DNA of 58,839 nt from a candidate division WOR-3 bacterium (GCA_016934535.1 JAFGSQ010000015.1:1-58839), one strand, 5' to 3'; positions 51,518-58,839 are shown, counted from the stretch's first letter. Notes: generated by a model from the sequence alone, not told the origin. Numbers and translations are program-made.

Positions 51518-54040
51518 ATGTCAAAGAAAACATTATTCATATTCATGTTGATTTTCTCTGCTTTGAACTTGTTTTCTCACAGTGCTCTGTTTGAAGCGAG
51601 ATATGATGTTTATGGAGATTCGGATTTTTATCAGGTAAAATATAGAGACATTTGTTTTTTGGTCGAAGATATAGACAATGACCAATTGGCCGATGTGATA
51701 ATGATAAATCCATTATCCGGGAAATTTTTGTTCCTGATAAACCAGGGAAATTACGATTTTTCAAGGCATGAGTTCATTGCTCCAGGAGGAGTGAGGTTCG
51801 CCGATATAGGCGATATAGACGAAGACAATGATCTGGATATTTTATACGTTCCACTTACAAAAAATTATTGGGATACCCCAGACACAATTTTCATATACAA
51901 AAACGACGGAAACTACAATTTCAGTTTTGAATCTTGTATTACTGAATCCTTGACTTTTTTTTGTGGTTTTAAACTTGGCGACCTGGACAATGACGGGGAC
52001 AATGATATTTTTACAATGGTTTACCCAGCTAGATCCTTTATATATAAGAACGATGGGGCAGGTCATTACAATTTTTATGATTCTTTAGTTATAGGAGATT
52101 TTTGGTTATCTCTAATAGATATCGAAATTGCCGATTTAACAAATGATTCTTATGATGATGTTATGTTTTATAATTTCGGTTTGTCTCCAGACGGATTGTT
52201 TGTTTTAAGGAACAACGGGGCTGGATCATTTATTGTTGATTCGTTTTATGAGTTTCCTTTTCCACACATAGATAATGTCATAAAAGTGACCGATGCCGAC
52301 GGTGACGGAGATAACGACGTATTTCTCTATGGATGGGTCACAGACAAGTTGATATACATGATAAACAACGGAAACGGGAAATTCACATCATTGGATTATT
52401 TCGGTTTCGATTTTTTTACACAAAATTTTTATATAACTCCTCTGATGAATGATTTCACGAGGTTTTATTTTACAATGAGATCTGAGCAGGATTATTACAG
52501 CTATAAAAGGAAAGTTTATCTTTTCAAGAATTATCTATTGGATCCGATGACTCTTTTCGATGAATTCGTTTCCTGCGAATTCCCCATGAAGTTAGGAGGA
52601 GGAGATTTCGACGGTGACGGAGACATAGATTACTGCGTCGTAAACTTCAAATCCGGGTTGCTGTCTATAATACAGAACAGAGGAGACGGCAAATTCGTAA
52701 AACCTCCTCAGTATCAGACCGGACTATACCCTCAGAACATCGTAGCCCGTGATTTTAACGGAGACGGGGTAAACGATGTGGCTACAGCCAACGGCGGATC
52801 AGATGACTTCACTGTTCTTTTCAACGACGGACAGGGCGGGTTTTTCAACAGACTTTCATATCAGAGCGATTCTTCCCCCAACGGTATTTGCTCTGGTGAT
52901 TTCGACGGTGACGGGGATCAGGATGTAGCGGTTGCTAATTATTCTTCTGATAATGTAAATATTTTTTCCAACAGCGGATATGGAACATTTTCCTCGGCCG
53001 GTCAATATTCGTTCGGAACAGATCACACAAATCCTTTCGACATAAACTGCGGAGACCTTGACGGTGACGGATATCTGGACCTCGTCGTCTCTCTCCAAGG
53101 AAGTTCTGAGATCTCTCTCCTGACCAACGATGGAAACGGCAATTTTACAGTGGACACATTTTACGGGACCGGACAATCGCCATGTGAGCTGGTGATTGAA
53201 GACTTGAGCGGCGACGGCTTTTTCGACATACTCGTAGTAAACGAGTTTTCAAACACAGTCAGCATATTCACCGGCGACGGGCAGGCAAGGTTTACTTTGG
53301 GGGATTCTCTGACAGGACTCTGTAATCCCACTGGTCTTGTTGTCTGTGATTTTGACGGGGATTCTCTCAAGGACATAGTTGTCTCAAGTGCATATTCCAA
53401 TTCAATACAGGTTTTCAAGAACCTCGGTTCGGGAAATTTCTCAGAATATTTTGAGATTAGAACAGGTTTTGAGCCATGGGGTATAGAATGCGCCGATGTG
53501 GACGCCGACGGGACAAAAGATATTGTCACAGTCAACTTCAAGACTAACAATTTGGCCGTGCATTATGGAAACGGCGACCTGACATTTTCCGAGGCCGAAT
53601 TCTATGGAGTTGACAGTGCCCCCTCCTGTATGGTCTTAGGGGATTTCAACGGAAACGGCGGTGTGGACGTAATAACAGGACATTACACGAGTGACAAGAT
53701 TTCAGTTCTTCTCAGCGAAATAACTACAGGCGTAGGTGAGTCGCCCGGTTACGACAATGGAGACGGCGGCATAAAATTTGAACTGCTCACTCCAAATCTT
53801 TCGCCGGGTAATTTTGATTTAAGGCTGGTTATATCGGGCAATTCCCATGTCACAGTAGAGATATACAATATTCTCGGACAGAAAGTGAAAACGATAGTCG
53901 AAGGAAATCTAACCGCGGGAACACATTTGTTCAGGTGGGAAAGAGACGACGATAAAAATGTGAGGGTTTCTGACGGAGTTTATTTTATCCTGATGAGATC
54001 GGAAAATATAACAGATATAAAGAAGATATCGCTGATCTAA
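51518..54040 (+). CDS. Secreted FG-GAP/VCBS beta-propeller protein with FlgD/T9SS-type tail
   Basis: An 840-aa protein from ATG 51518 (AGGAGG 5 nt before; the longer frame into the pilin-like gene is rejected). A signal peptide (LFIFMLIFSALNLFSHS) is followed by about twelve Asp-rich calcium loops of the D-x-(D/N)-x-D-G type (DLDNDGDND, DFNGDGVND, DFDGDGDQD and others), typical of integrin-like propellers. The last ~90 residues have VEIYNILGQKVKTIV, FRWERDD and DGVYFILMRS, a FlgD-like C-terminal sorting domain. Same transcript as the pilin-like gene, so a pilus-linked adhesin is plausible. Confidence 0.85.
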   Translation: MSKKTLFIFMLIFSALNLFSHSALFEARYDVYGDSDFYQVKYRDICFLVEDIDNDQLADVIMINPLSGKFLFLINQGNYDFSRHEFIAPGGVRFADIGDIDEDNDLDILYVPLTKNYWDTPDTIFIYKNDGNYNFSFESCITESLTFFCGFKLGDLDNDGDNDIFTMVYPARSFIYKNDGAGHYNFYDSLVIGDFWLSLIDIEIADLTNDSYDDVMFYNFGLSPDGLFVLRNNGAGSFIVDSFYEFPFPHIDNVIKVTDADGDGDNDVFLYGWVTDKLIYMINNGNGKFTSLDYFGFDFFTQNFYITPLMNDFTRFYFTMRSEQDYYSYKRKVYLFKNYLLDPMTLFDEFVSCEFPMKLGGGDFDGDGDIDYCVVNFKSGLLSIIQNRGDGKFVKPPQYQTGLYPQNIVARDFNGDGVNDVATANGGSDDFTVLFNDGQGGFFNRLSYQSDSSPNGICSGDFDGDGDQDVAVANYSSDNVNIFSNSGYGTFSSAGQYSFGTDHTNPFDINCGDLDGDGYLDLVVSLQGSSEISLLTNDGNGNFTVDTFYGTGQSPCELVIEDLSGDGFFDILVVNEFSNTVSIFTGDGQARFTLGDSLTGLCNPTGLVVCDFDGDSLKDIVVSSAYSNSIQVFKNLGSGNFSEYFEIRTGFEPWGIECADVDADGTKDIVTVNFKTNNLAVHYGNGDLTFSEAEFYGVDSAPSCMVLGDFNGNGGVDVITGHYTSDKISVLLSEITTGVGESPGYDNGDGGIKFELLTPNLSPGNFDLRLVISGNSHVTVEIYNILGQKVKTIVEGNLTAGTHLFRWERDDDKNVRVSDGVYFILMRSENITDIKKISLI

Positions 54041-54224
54041 AGTGTTTAAAAAACCGCATACCATGATTTTAAACGCCTTTAAAAAAATATTGCAATTTTT
54101 TTACCAAAAGAGTAATATCTACGCTATGAGGAAGGAAAGCGTGTTGAGTTATCACTATGATTATGGTCTTATAAATGAACACCATGAAAACATGTCGCAT
54201 AATTATGAATATTGGAGCAGGCAA

Positions 54225-54261
54225 AATGCAATAATATGTCCGGTAAATTGCAATATGCGAG
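54225..54261 (+). promoter_or_regulatory. Candidate enhancer sites upstream of the pilin gene
   Basis: A half-site (AATGCA-ATA) at ~54225 and an imperfect palindrome ATTGCA-ATA-TGCGAG at 54247-54261, lying ~95 and ~73 bp before the -24 box. The rest of 54041-54384 (344 nt) is AT-rich; a 100-codon frame there overlaps these sites and the promoter and is judged non-coding. Confidence 0.55.
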
Positions 54262-54325
54262 AAGAAATTTTTAGTTGTGTATTTCCAAGTGTCGGTAATA
54301 AGCATTTTGTGTATTTAACCAATTA

Positions 54326-54341
54326 TGGCACAAGCATTGCT
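54326..54341 (+). promoter_or_regulatory. Sigma-54 promoter (near-perfect consensus)
   Basis: TGGCACAAGCATTGCT, identical to the consensus TGGCAC-N5-TTGCT, GG and GC separated by 10 nt. Predicted start near 54352; AAAGGAGG site at 54371-54378 and ATG at 54385. Confidence 0.9.
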
Positions 54342-54384
54342 TGAAAAGCGGTATGAATATAGAATTTAGCAAAGGAGGTTTAGA

Positions 54385-54768
54385 ATGAAGAAAGGATTTT
54401 CACTGATCGAACTGATGGTCGTTGTGGTCATCATCGGCATTCTCGCCGCGATAGCCATACCGAACTTCATCAGACTGAGAGACAGGGCGAAAGAGTCTGA
54501 AGTAAAAGCCAATGCCCACACATGCCAGCTTGCAGCAGAAGAGTATTCAACAACAGCAGATGGAAATTATTGTGATGGTTTTGCTACTTTGACTCTTCCT
54601 TCGAATATCAAGAATCCGTTTGCTGCTGGCGCCGCTGTTGTCGATGATGCTGCTCCGGGAGAGGGAGAAGTTTCATATCAACATGGTGCCTTTGGTGCTT
54701 CAGCATACACAATTGTGGGTGGTGGAAAGGGCGCAGTGCCAATTATTACCCTTTCTCCCGGACAGTAA
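54385..54768 (+). CDS. Type IV pilin
   Basis: A 127-aa prepilin: leader MKKG, then FSLIELMVVVVIIGILAAIAIPNF with cleavage after Gly4 and Glu5 of the mature form (GFSLIE). The globular part has AEEYSTTADGNYCDG and two Cys (in HTCQ and NYCDG) that could form a disulfide. Single gene with its own sigma-54 promoter and a strong terminator 15 nt after the stop. Assembly genes (pilB, pilC, pilD) are not in the window. Confidence 0.95.
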   Translation: MKKGFSLIELMVVVVIIGILAAIAIPNFIRLRDRAKESEVKANAHTCQLAAEEYSTTADGNYCDGFATLTLPSNIKNPFAAGAAVVDDAAPGEGEVSYQHGAFGASAYTIVGGGKGAVPIITLSPGQ

Positions 54769-54783
54769 TCGATCAGTTCAATG

Positions 54784-54815
54784 AAAAAAGGGGAGATAAA
54801 ATCTCCCCTTTTTTT
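54784..54815 (+). terminator. Intrinsic terminator after the pilin gene
   Basis: Stem GGGGAGAT (54790-54797), loop AAA, ATCTCCCC (54801-54808), flanked by A6 and T7. The same 8-bp stem recurs after the gene ending at 56609. Confidence 0.95.
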
Positions 54816-54890
54816 GTTTCTTAAGTACAACCCTTGAATTTTACATTTTATATAATAATCGGTAAAAACGTAATTTACAATTAAAATTGC

Positions 54891-54918
54891 TTGACAAAAG
54901 TTTAGTTTTATATATAAT
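54891..54918 (+). promoter_or_regulatory. Consensus sigma-70 promoter, leaderless ATG at +1
   Basis: TTGACA (54891-54896), 16-nt spacer, TATAAT (54913-54918), then 6 nt to ATG 54925. Both boxes are perfect consensus. The first codon falls at the expected transcription start. Confidence 0.8.
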
Positions 54919-54924
54919 CACGAT

Positions 54925-55092
54925 ATGTTAGATTTCATGAACTCTCTCTCTCTCTCTCTCTCTCTGCCGTTGCGTAGTTTACGGCAATGTTCTATTAAAA
55001 GATATTTAAGGAATTTTTCCATAAAAATATATCCGGTTAAACCAAGAGCTTCCAACCACAAAGTTTATCTACTTCCGTTCAATAATTTATAA
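54925..55092 (+). CDS. Candidate leaderless small ORF with in-frame (CT)12 repeat
   Basis: A 55-codon ORF, MLDFMNSLSLSLSLPLRS..., ending TAA at 55092. It starts at the +1 position of the promoter and reads through the CT tract as a Ser-Leu repeat. Losing or gaining one CT unit changes the frame after it and gives an early stop. The C-terminal half is basic (RQCSIKRYLRNFSIKIYPVKPRA). I recognise no family. 20 nt after its stop comes the SD and GTG of the secreted protein. It may be a real peptide, a leader peptide, or chance; the repeat makes it notable. Confidence 0.4.
   Translation: MLDFMNSLSLSLSLPLRSLRQCSIKRYLRNFSIKIYPVKPRASNHKVYLLPFNNL
54942..54965 (+). repeat. (CT)12 dinucleotide microsatellite
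   Basis: Twelve uninterrupted CT units, 24 nt, located 17 nt after the predicted transcription start. Such tracts are prone to slipped-strand gain or loss of units and are typical of phase-variable loci. Confidence 0.95.
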
Positions 55093-55112
55093 TTCTAAAT
55101 TTGGAGGTTAAA

Positions 55113-56609
55113 GTGGTTTGGTTTATTTTAATATTAAATCTTTTTAATATTTCTACAAAAGATGCTTGTGTGGGGCTTGATTATTCGTGGTCAATATCAG
55201 GTCAGTATAATTATTTTGGAGGATATAGATGGAACAATGGTTACGCAAGAACTTTTCCAGATCTTGCATACGATATTGATAAATATTTGAATAGTTATAT
55301 TATAACAGGATATACAAGTAGGCCAAGACCAATTAGTCCTGCCTTTCCAAGGAATGGTCTTTACTTAATAGTGAATGCAAGACCTGGTCTTCAAATGAAT
55401 CCTCCAACTATATATCCATATATAGGATTTGATCATGAAAAGTATTATTCTTCTGTTGTATTAGAAAGCGGCCATTTTTTATCAGCAGGTATATATGATT
55501 TTGGAGATGGACAAGGTAGAATTTGTGAAGTAAATGAGAACAACGAACCAACTAGTTTTAATAAGTATCTCATTGATGAGATTAATGAGATAAGTAAAAT
55601 TGAATTTGGTCACGATGATTACTATGTTATTGTTGGTAAAAATTACTATAATGGTCAAATTTGCCTTCTGAAGGATGATTTTCAAGTTAAATACGAGCAA
55701 GATCTGGCTTATAGTACAAATTATTGCACATATGCGTATGATATCGCCGTTTTAAATGACAGTGGGTATATTGTTGTCGGCTCTGGCTCAAGGGCAATAA
55801 TCAAACTGAATTCTGTTTTGGATACAATCTGGACAATATCCGGCGGTGGAAATGCGATCTGCCTTACAAACGACGGTGGATTTGCTGTTACTAGTAATTC
55901 TTCACCACAACCTATTGGTTATATATCAAGATATGATTCATTAGGTCAGATAATTTGGTCAAAAACAGACACTGGAAAGTATTATTTTGATTTGGCTTAC
56001 GATAGTATTATGGCTAAATTCGTCGCAGTCGGGAATGTTGGTTTTGATAGAGACAGCGTATATATTGTATCTTTAGATTCAACAGGTCAAGAAATCGCTT
56101 CTTATACTTTTACAGGAACGAGTAATTCTGGTGAAGAAGTTAGAGCTACATCAGTTTTGAATAATAGCGGCAGTTTTATCATTGTTGGATTTTTATATCA
56201 AATTTCTCCAATAAAACCTTATTATCAGAATGATTCGATGTCTAATGATGTATTTATTTTATCATGGAATTCTAATGAGGATATCGTTCCATTAAATCAT
56301 TTTATTGATCAAAATAAGTTGAATGATATTAAATCTGACAGTACTTTTACTTTCAATGTTTCAATTTTACATGAAAAGGAAATTTTGATTTCGTTTTCTC
56401 TTGAAAATAGCGCAAATGTAAATATTGATATATACAACGTAGTTGGTCAAAAAATTGGCAACATATTCTCAGGAAATATTATCGCCGGCCAACACAATTT
56501 TAGGTATTATCAGAATGCCAATGACTTGAACTTGAGTAAAGGTGTATATTTTGTAAGAATTAAGCTAAATGGTTTACCATATACAAGATCTTTTACTTTA
56601 TTTCACTAG
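55113..56609 (+). CDS. Secreted AT-rich protein with FlgD/T9SS-type tail
   Basis: A 498-aa protein from GTG 55113 (GGAGG 5 nt before). N-terminal signal (VVWFILILNLFNIS). The middle has repeated motifs like GYIVVGSGSRAIIKLNS, GGFAVTSNSSPQPIGYISRYDSLGQIIW and GSFIIVGFLYQ, which look like beta-propeller blades of the kind found in delta-60/Kelch-like secreted proteins. The tail (NIDIYNVVGQKIGNI, SKGVYFVRIKLNG) is FlgD-like. Codons are much more AT-rich than in neighbours (many AAT, TAT, ATT), suggesting recent transfer or relaxed selection. Terminator follows. Confidence 0.8.
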   Translation: MVWFILILNLFNISTKDACVGLDYSWSISGQYNYFGGYRWNNGYARTFPDLAYDIDKYLNSYIITGYTSRPRPISPAFPRNGLYLIVNARPGLQMNPPTIYPYIGFDHEKYYSSVVLESGHFLSAGIYDFGDGQGRICEVNENNEPTSFNKYLIDEINEISKIEFGHDDYYVIVGKNYYNGQICLLKDDFQVKYEQDLAYSTNYCTYAYDIAVLNDSGYIVVGSGSRAIIKLNSVLDTIWTISGGGNAICLTNDGGFAVTSNSSPQPIGYISRYDSLGQIIWSKTDTGKYYFDLAYDSIMAKFVAVGNVGFDRDSVYIVSLDSTGQEIASYTFTGTSNSGEEVRATSVLNNSGSFIIVGFLYQISPIKPYYQNDSMSNDVFILSWNSNEDIVPLNHFIDQNKLNDIKSDSTFTFNVSILHEKEILISFSLENSANVNIDIYNVVGQKIGNIFSGNIIAGQHNFRYYQNANDLNLSKGVYFVRIKLNGLPYTRSFTLFH

Positions 56610-56623
56610 TATAAACATCATGT

Positions 56624-56656
56624 GAAAAAAGGGGAGATTTCATCTCCCCTTTTTTT
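56624..56656 (+). terminator. Intrinsic terminator
   Basis: Stem GGGGAGAT (56631-56638), loop TTC, ATCTCCCC (56642-56649), flanked by A6 and T7. Stem identical to that at 54790-54808. Confidence 0.95.
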
Positions 56657-56666
56657 ATTTTCGTAG

Positions 56667-56672
56667 TATAAT
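56667..56672 (+). promoter_or_regulatory. -10 box placed 6 nt before a GTG start (leaderless)
   Basis: TATAAT followed by TTCTCA and the GTG at 56679. An in-frame TAG at 56664 and no other start codon fix the GTG. No -35 box is obvious, since the terminator stem lies there, and no ribosome-binding site exists. Confidence 0.5.
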
Positions 56673-56678
56673 TTCTCA

Positions 56679-58361
56679 GTGAAAAAAAATATCGTATTTA
56701 TCTTCATTCTTATAATTGTCCCGATAATTCTCTATTTTCAAACTCTAAAGTTCGGATATGTCAACTGGGACGACTCTTATCTACTTGTGGACAATGCGTC
56801 CTTCTTTGAAAAACCTTCAAACATTTTCGCTTCTTTTACAAAAGATTTGTCTCTTTCGACCAATGACCAAAATAAAATATTCTACAGGCCGTTAATGCTC
56901 GTGTCTTACGTCATTGAATACCAGTGGGCAAAAGAAAATCCCCGGTCATATCATTTGACAAATGTCATTTTTCATATAGTTTCGACCCTTTTGCTGTTCT
57001 TTTTCCTCCGGCAGTTGAAAGTTTCTGAAAGGTCAAGTTTTTTTCTGTCCCTGATTTTCTCTGTCCATCCCTTGACGGTCCAGTCCGTGGCGTGGATTCA
57101 GGGCAGGAACGATTCTCTTCTTTTGATTTTTCTCCTTTTGTCGCTTATATCCCTTGAAAAATTGAGAAAAAAATTCTCTTGGCTCATCCTGACTTCACAT
57201 TTTTTGGCATTTTCAGCGGCACTCCTGACAAAGGAATCAGCTCTGTTATTCCCTGCCGTATATCTGGCTTATTTGGCCTTGGTCCAAAAAGAAAAAATTT
57301 TTACGAAAAGAAACGCCCTTTTATCTGCGGGTTGGTTAGCAATTACAACCTTATGGTTTTTCTTCAGAAGTATGGTTATACATTTAGGATTCAGAGGATT
57401 TTACTCGGTTAAAGATATGGCTCTCGGAATTCTAAGTTATTCCGGAAAGCTTGTCTTTCCGTTTGATCTTTCTCCTTACCCTGTACCGGAAAATGTCTTT
57501 CCGATTTACGGTGTGCTTGTCTTGTCATTTATAGTGCTATTGGTTACTTTTAGAAAGATCAGGGATAAAAGTAAATTTTACTTCGGAGCATTATGGTTTC
57601 TGTCGTTGATAGGTGTAACTTTCGCAAGAGGTTTTACGACAGCAAGTTTTATAGAAACGAGAATTTATCCAGCCCTCCCGGGGGTTATGCTGATGATGGC
57701 TGAAATTGATCTCGGAAAAATATTGTCAAAGTATAAGTACGTGTTCTTTTTGTTCTTATTTGTACTTTTTTCTTCGGTCACTTATGTCTATTCGAAGGTT
57801 TACAGGGATCCTCTTTCCCACCAGATATTCGCTGTAAAATCCTCTCCAAACTCGTGGGTGACAAGACACAATCTCGCCCTTGAATATTTGAGAATTGGAA
57901 GGACCGACTTTGCCTACAACCAGATCAAGAGGGCTTATTCACTCAATCCACAGAATTCAACCCTTAATGCAAATTATGCCTTGATTTTGGAAAAGATGGA
58001 AATGACAGACAGCGCTCTTTTTTATTACAAAAAAGCGTTGTCTATAAATCCTCAAAACCTGAACGCTTTTAATAATACGGGGCTTATATATTATAATAAT
58101 GGTGAATACGACAGCGCCCAGAGATATTTTTCAGACGGATTGTTAATTTACTGCGGGGACGCAATCATGCACTTCAATTTGGCTAACACTTTTTTTATGA
58201 AAAAAGAATTCGGGTCTGCTAAAACAGAGTATTTAACGGTCATCGAACTGGATCCAACAAATAAAGAAGCTTTGAAATATTTGAGTTACACTTATAAAGA
58301 ACTCGGTTCAAATGATTCTGCTGAATATTACGAAAAGCTCTTTAATGAATCTTATCCCTGA
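56679..58361 (+). CDS. TMTC-like GT-C glycosyltransferase with C-terminal TPR repeats
   Basis: A 560-aa membrane protein. The first ~385 residues hold about ten membrane segments with the first-loop acidic motif NWDDSYLLVDN near residue 29 and HPLTVQSVAWIQGRNDSL near 131, as in TMTC-type O-glycosyltransferases that use lipid-linked sugars. From ~395 there are four or five TPRs (HNLALEYLRIGRTDFAYNQIKRAYSLNPQNS, AFNNTGLIYYNNGEYDSAQRYFSDGL). It sits between two pilin genes; protein O-glycosylation of pilins or surface proteins is a reasonable inference. Confidence 0.85.
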   Translation: MKKNIVFIFILIIVPIILYFQTLKFGYVNWDDSYLLVDNASFFEKPSNIFASFTKDLSLSTNDQNKIFYRPLMLVSYVIEYQWAKENPRSYHLTNVIFHIVSTLLLFFFLRQLKVSERSSFFLSLIFSVHPLTVQSVAWIQGRNDSLLLIFLLLSLISLEKLRKKFSWLILTSHFLAFSAALLTKESALLFPAVYLAYLALVQKEKIFTKRNALLSAGWLAITTLWFFFRSMVIHLGFRGFYSVKDMALGILSYSGKLVFPFDLSPYPVPENVFPIYGVLVLSFIVLLVTFRKIRDKSKFYFGALWFLSLIGVTFARGFTTASFIETRIYPALPGVMLMMAEIDLGKILSKYKYVFFLFLFVLFSSVTYVYSKVYRDPLSHQIFAVKSSPNSWVTRHNLALEYLRIGRTDFAYNQIKRAYSLNPQNSTLNANYALILEKMEMTDSALFYYKKALSINPQNLNAFNNTGLIYYNNGEYDSAQRYFSDGLLIYCGDAIMHFNLANTFFMKKEFGSAKTEYLTVIELDPTNKEALKYLSYTYKELGSNDSAEYYEKLFNESYP

Positions 58362-58367
58362 TATATA

Positions 58368-58410
58368 TTTGCATTTTGCAAAAATAATCTGTCGGTTCGC
58401 ATTCTGCGAG
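58368..58410 (+). promoter_or_regulatory. Two TTTGCA-N3-TGCRAR palindromes upstream of the last pilin
   Basis: TTTGCA-TTT-TGCAAA (58368-58382) and TTCGCA-TTC-TGCGAG (58396-58410), centres 28 bp apart and ~99 and ~71 bp before the -24 box. The second coincides with the terminator stem of the preceding gene. Confidence 0.6.
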
Positions 58411-58420
58411 CCTTTTTTTT
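58394..58420 (+). terminator. Intrinsic terminator after the GT-C/TPR gene
   Basis: Stem GGTTCGCA (58394-58401) with TGCGAGCC (58405-58412), one G-T pair, loop TTC, then T8. It follows the gene stop by 32 nt. The stem also matches the pilin upstream palindrome. Confidence 0.8.
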
Positions 58421-58472
58421 CATGTAAATTGCCATATTACACAAAAATGCGACTTATCAAACCAGATTAACT

Positions 58473-58488
58473 TGGAATGAAAATTGCT
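58473..58488 (+). promoter_or_regulatory. Sigma-54 promoter
   Basis: TGGAATGAAAATTGCT: GG and GC with 10 nt between. Predicted start near 58499; AAGGAG site and ATG 58523. The -24 half is less perfect than at 54326. Confidence 0.75.
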
Positions 58489-58522
58489 TATTAAATATCG
58501 GCAATTATTCAAGGAGCTTATT

Positions 58523-58839
58523 ATGAAAAATAAAGGATTTTCCCTAATAGAACTGATGGTTGTCGTCGTAATAATAGGGATTCTTGCCGCCGTTGCGATA
58601 CCGAATTTTGTCAGGCTTCGCGACAGAGCAAAGGAAGCAGAAATAAAATCCAACGCACACACCCTCCACCTTTCCGTGGAAGAATACTCGACATCTGCAG
58701 ACGGATTTTACATAGACGAAGCTAACATGGCGTCTCTGTCAATGCTCGGAAGCCTTAAAAATCCGTTCAATCCCTCTGGAGCGGCTTGGTCGCCGGACGC
58801 TCCCGCCGAAGCAGGGTGCGTAAGCTACGATCACGACGG
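58523..58839 (+). CDS. Type IV pilin (3' end beyond the window)
   Basis: At least 105 codons, cut by the window end. Leader MKNKG, then FSLIELMVVVVIIGILAAVAIPNF, RLRDRAKEAEIKSNAHT and a globular part with EEYSTSADGFY and NPFNPSG. It is a paralog of the pilin at 54385: the first ~60 residues are nearly identical and the head diverges. No Cys pair at the positions of the first pilin, though one Cys appears near residue 100. Own sigma-54 promoter. Confidence 0.93.
   Translation, partial: MKNKGFSLIELMVVVVIIGILAAVAIPNFVRLRDRAKEAEIKSNAHTLHLSVEEYSTSADGFYIDEANMASLSMLGSLKNPFNPSGAAWSPDAPAEAGCVSYDHD

Noticed and set aside
54042-54344. 100-codon ORF between the FG-GAP gene and the pilin
   Set aside because: It covers the sigma-54 promoter and the upstream palindromes, has no ribosome-binding site and shows no protein-like features.

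Overview
The window reads as a chromosomal segment of a diderm bacterium, probably from an uncultured lineage of the FCB kind (WOR-3-like candidate phyla are my best guess; low confidence, no rRNA is present). Diderm signs are an LptE-like lipoprotein, Lnt, YajC, several lipoboxes, a beta-barrel protein and a TolQ/ExbD/TonB-type operon. FCB-like signs are four secreted proteins ending in a FlgD/T9SS-type C-terminal domain and a tiny AURKAIP1/COX24 (mS38-like) protein. I see no insertion sequence, prophage or CRISPR array.

Layout. 1-6 kb: tRNA-Thr, a secreted protein, lipA and a TIM-barrel protein, facing purF-fmt-yajC. 6-16 kb: a lipoprotein, then on the minus strand hppA, an uncharacterised gene, alr and a CDF exporter; then an L,D-transpeptidase, lnt and lpdA. 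16-25 kb: a lamin-tail secreted protein, a histidine kinase, and a tight minus-strand run lptE - HU - mS38-like - tRNA-Arg - ArnD-like deacetylase - B12-binding radical SAM - GT-C membrane protein. 25-32 kb: an ABC exporter, DUF58, a REC-DUF4388 regulator, asparaginase and a LysM-NlpC/P60 hydrolase. 32-43 kb: a long operon with beta-barrel, two large TPR proteins, TolQ/MotA-like, two ExbD-like and an FHA-like/TonB-like protein, which resembles the Myxococcus Agl/Glt trans-envelope motor. 43-51 kb, minus strand: groES-groEL, then FmdB, glgA, cobO, a B12/siderophore-type ABC importer, an EIIA-like protein and a zinc ribbon. 51-58.8 kb: a type IV pilin region with a pilin-like protein that lacks a prepilin leader, an FG-GAP adhesin-like protein, two true pilins (the last cut by the window end), an AT-rich secreted protein behind a (CT)12 repeat, and a TMTC-like GT-C/TPR glycosyltransferase.

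The most interesting signals are regulatory. (1) All three pilin-type genes carry an exact sigma-54 -24/-12 promoter (GG-N10-GC), and each is preceded 70-155 bp upstream by inverted repeats of the form TTTGCA-N3-TGCRAA, which look like enhancer sites for one activator. (2) Several housekeeping promoters place the -10 box 6-10 nt before the start codon with no ribosome-binding site, so leaderless mRNAs look common here. Two genes also begin 7-8 nt after a tRNA, so tRNA 3' processing would leave nearly leaderless messages. (3) One such promoter drives an unlisted 55-codon ORF that contains the (CT)12 tract in frame, a candidate phase-variable switch ahead of a secreted protein. (4) The motor operon has one ExbD-like protein with Asn where the proton-carrying Asp is expected, beside one that keeps the Asp.
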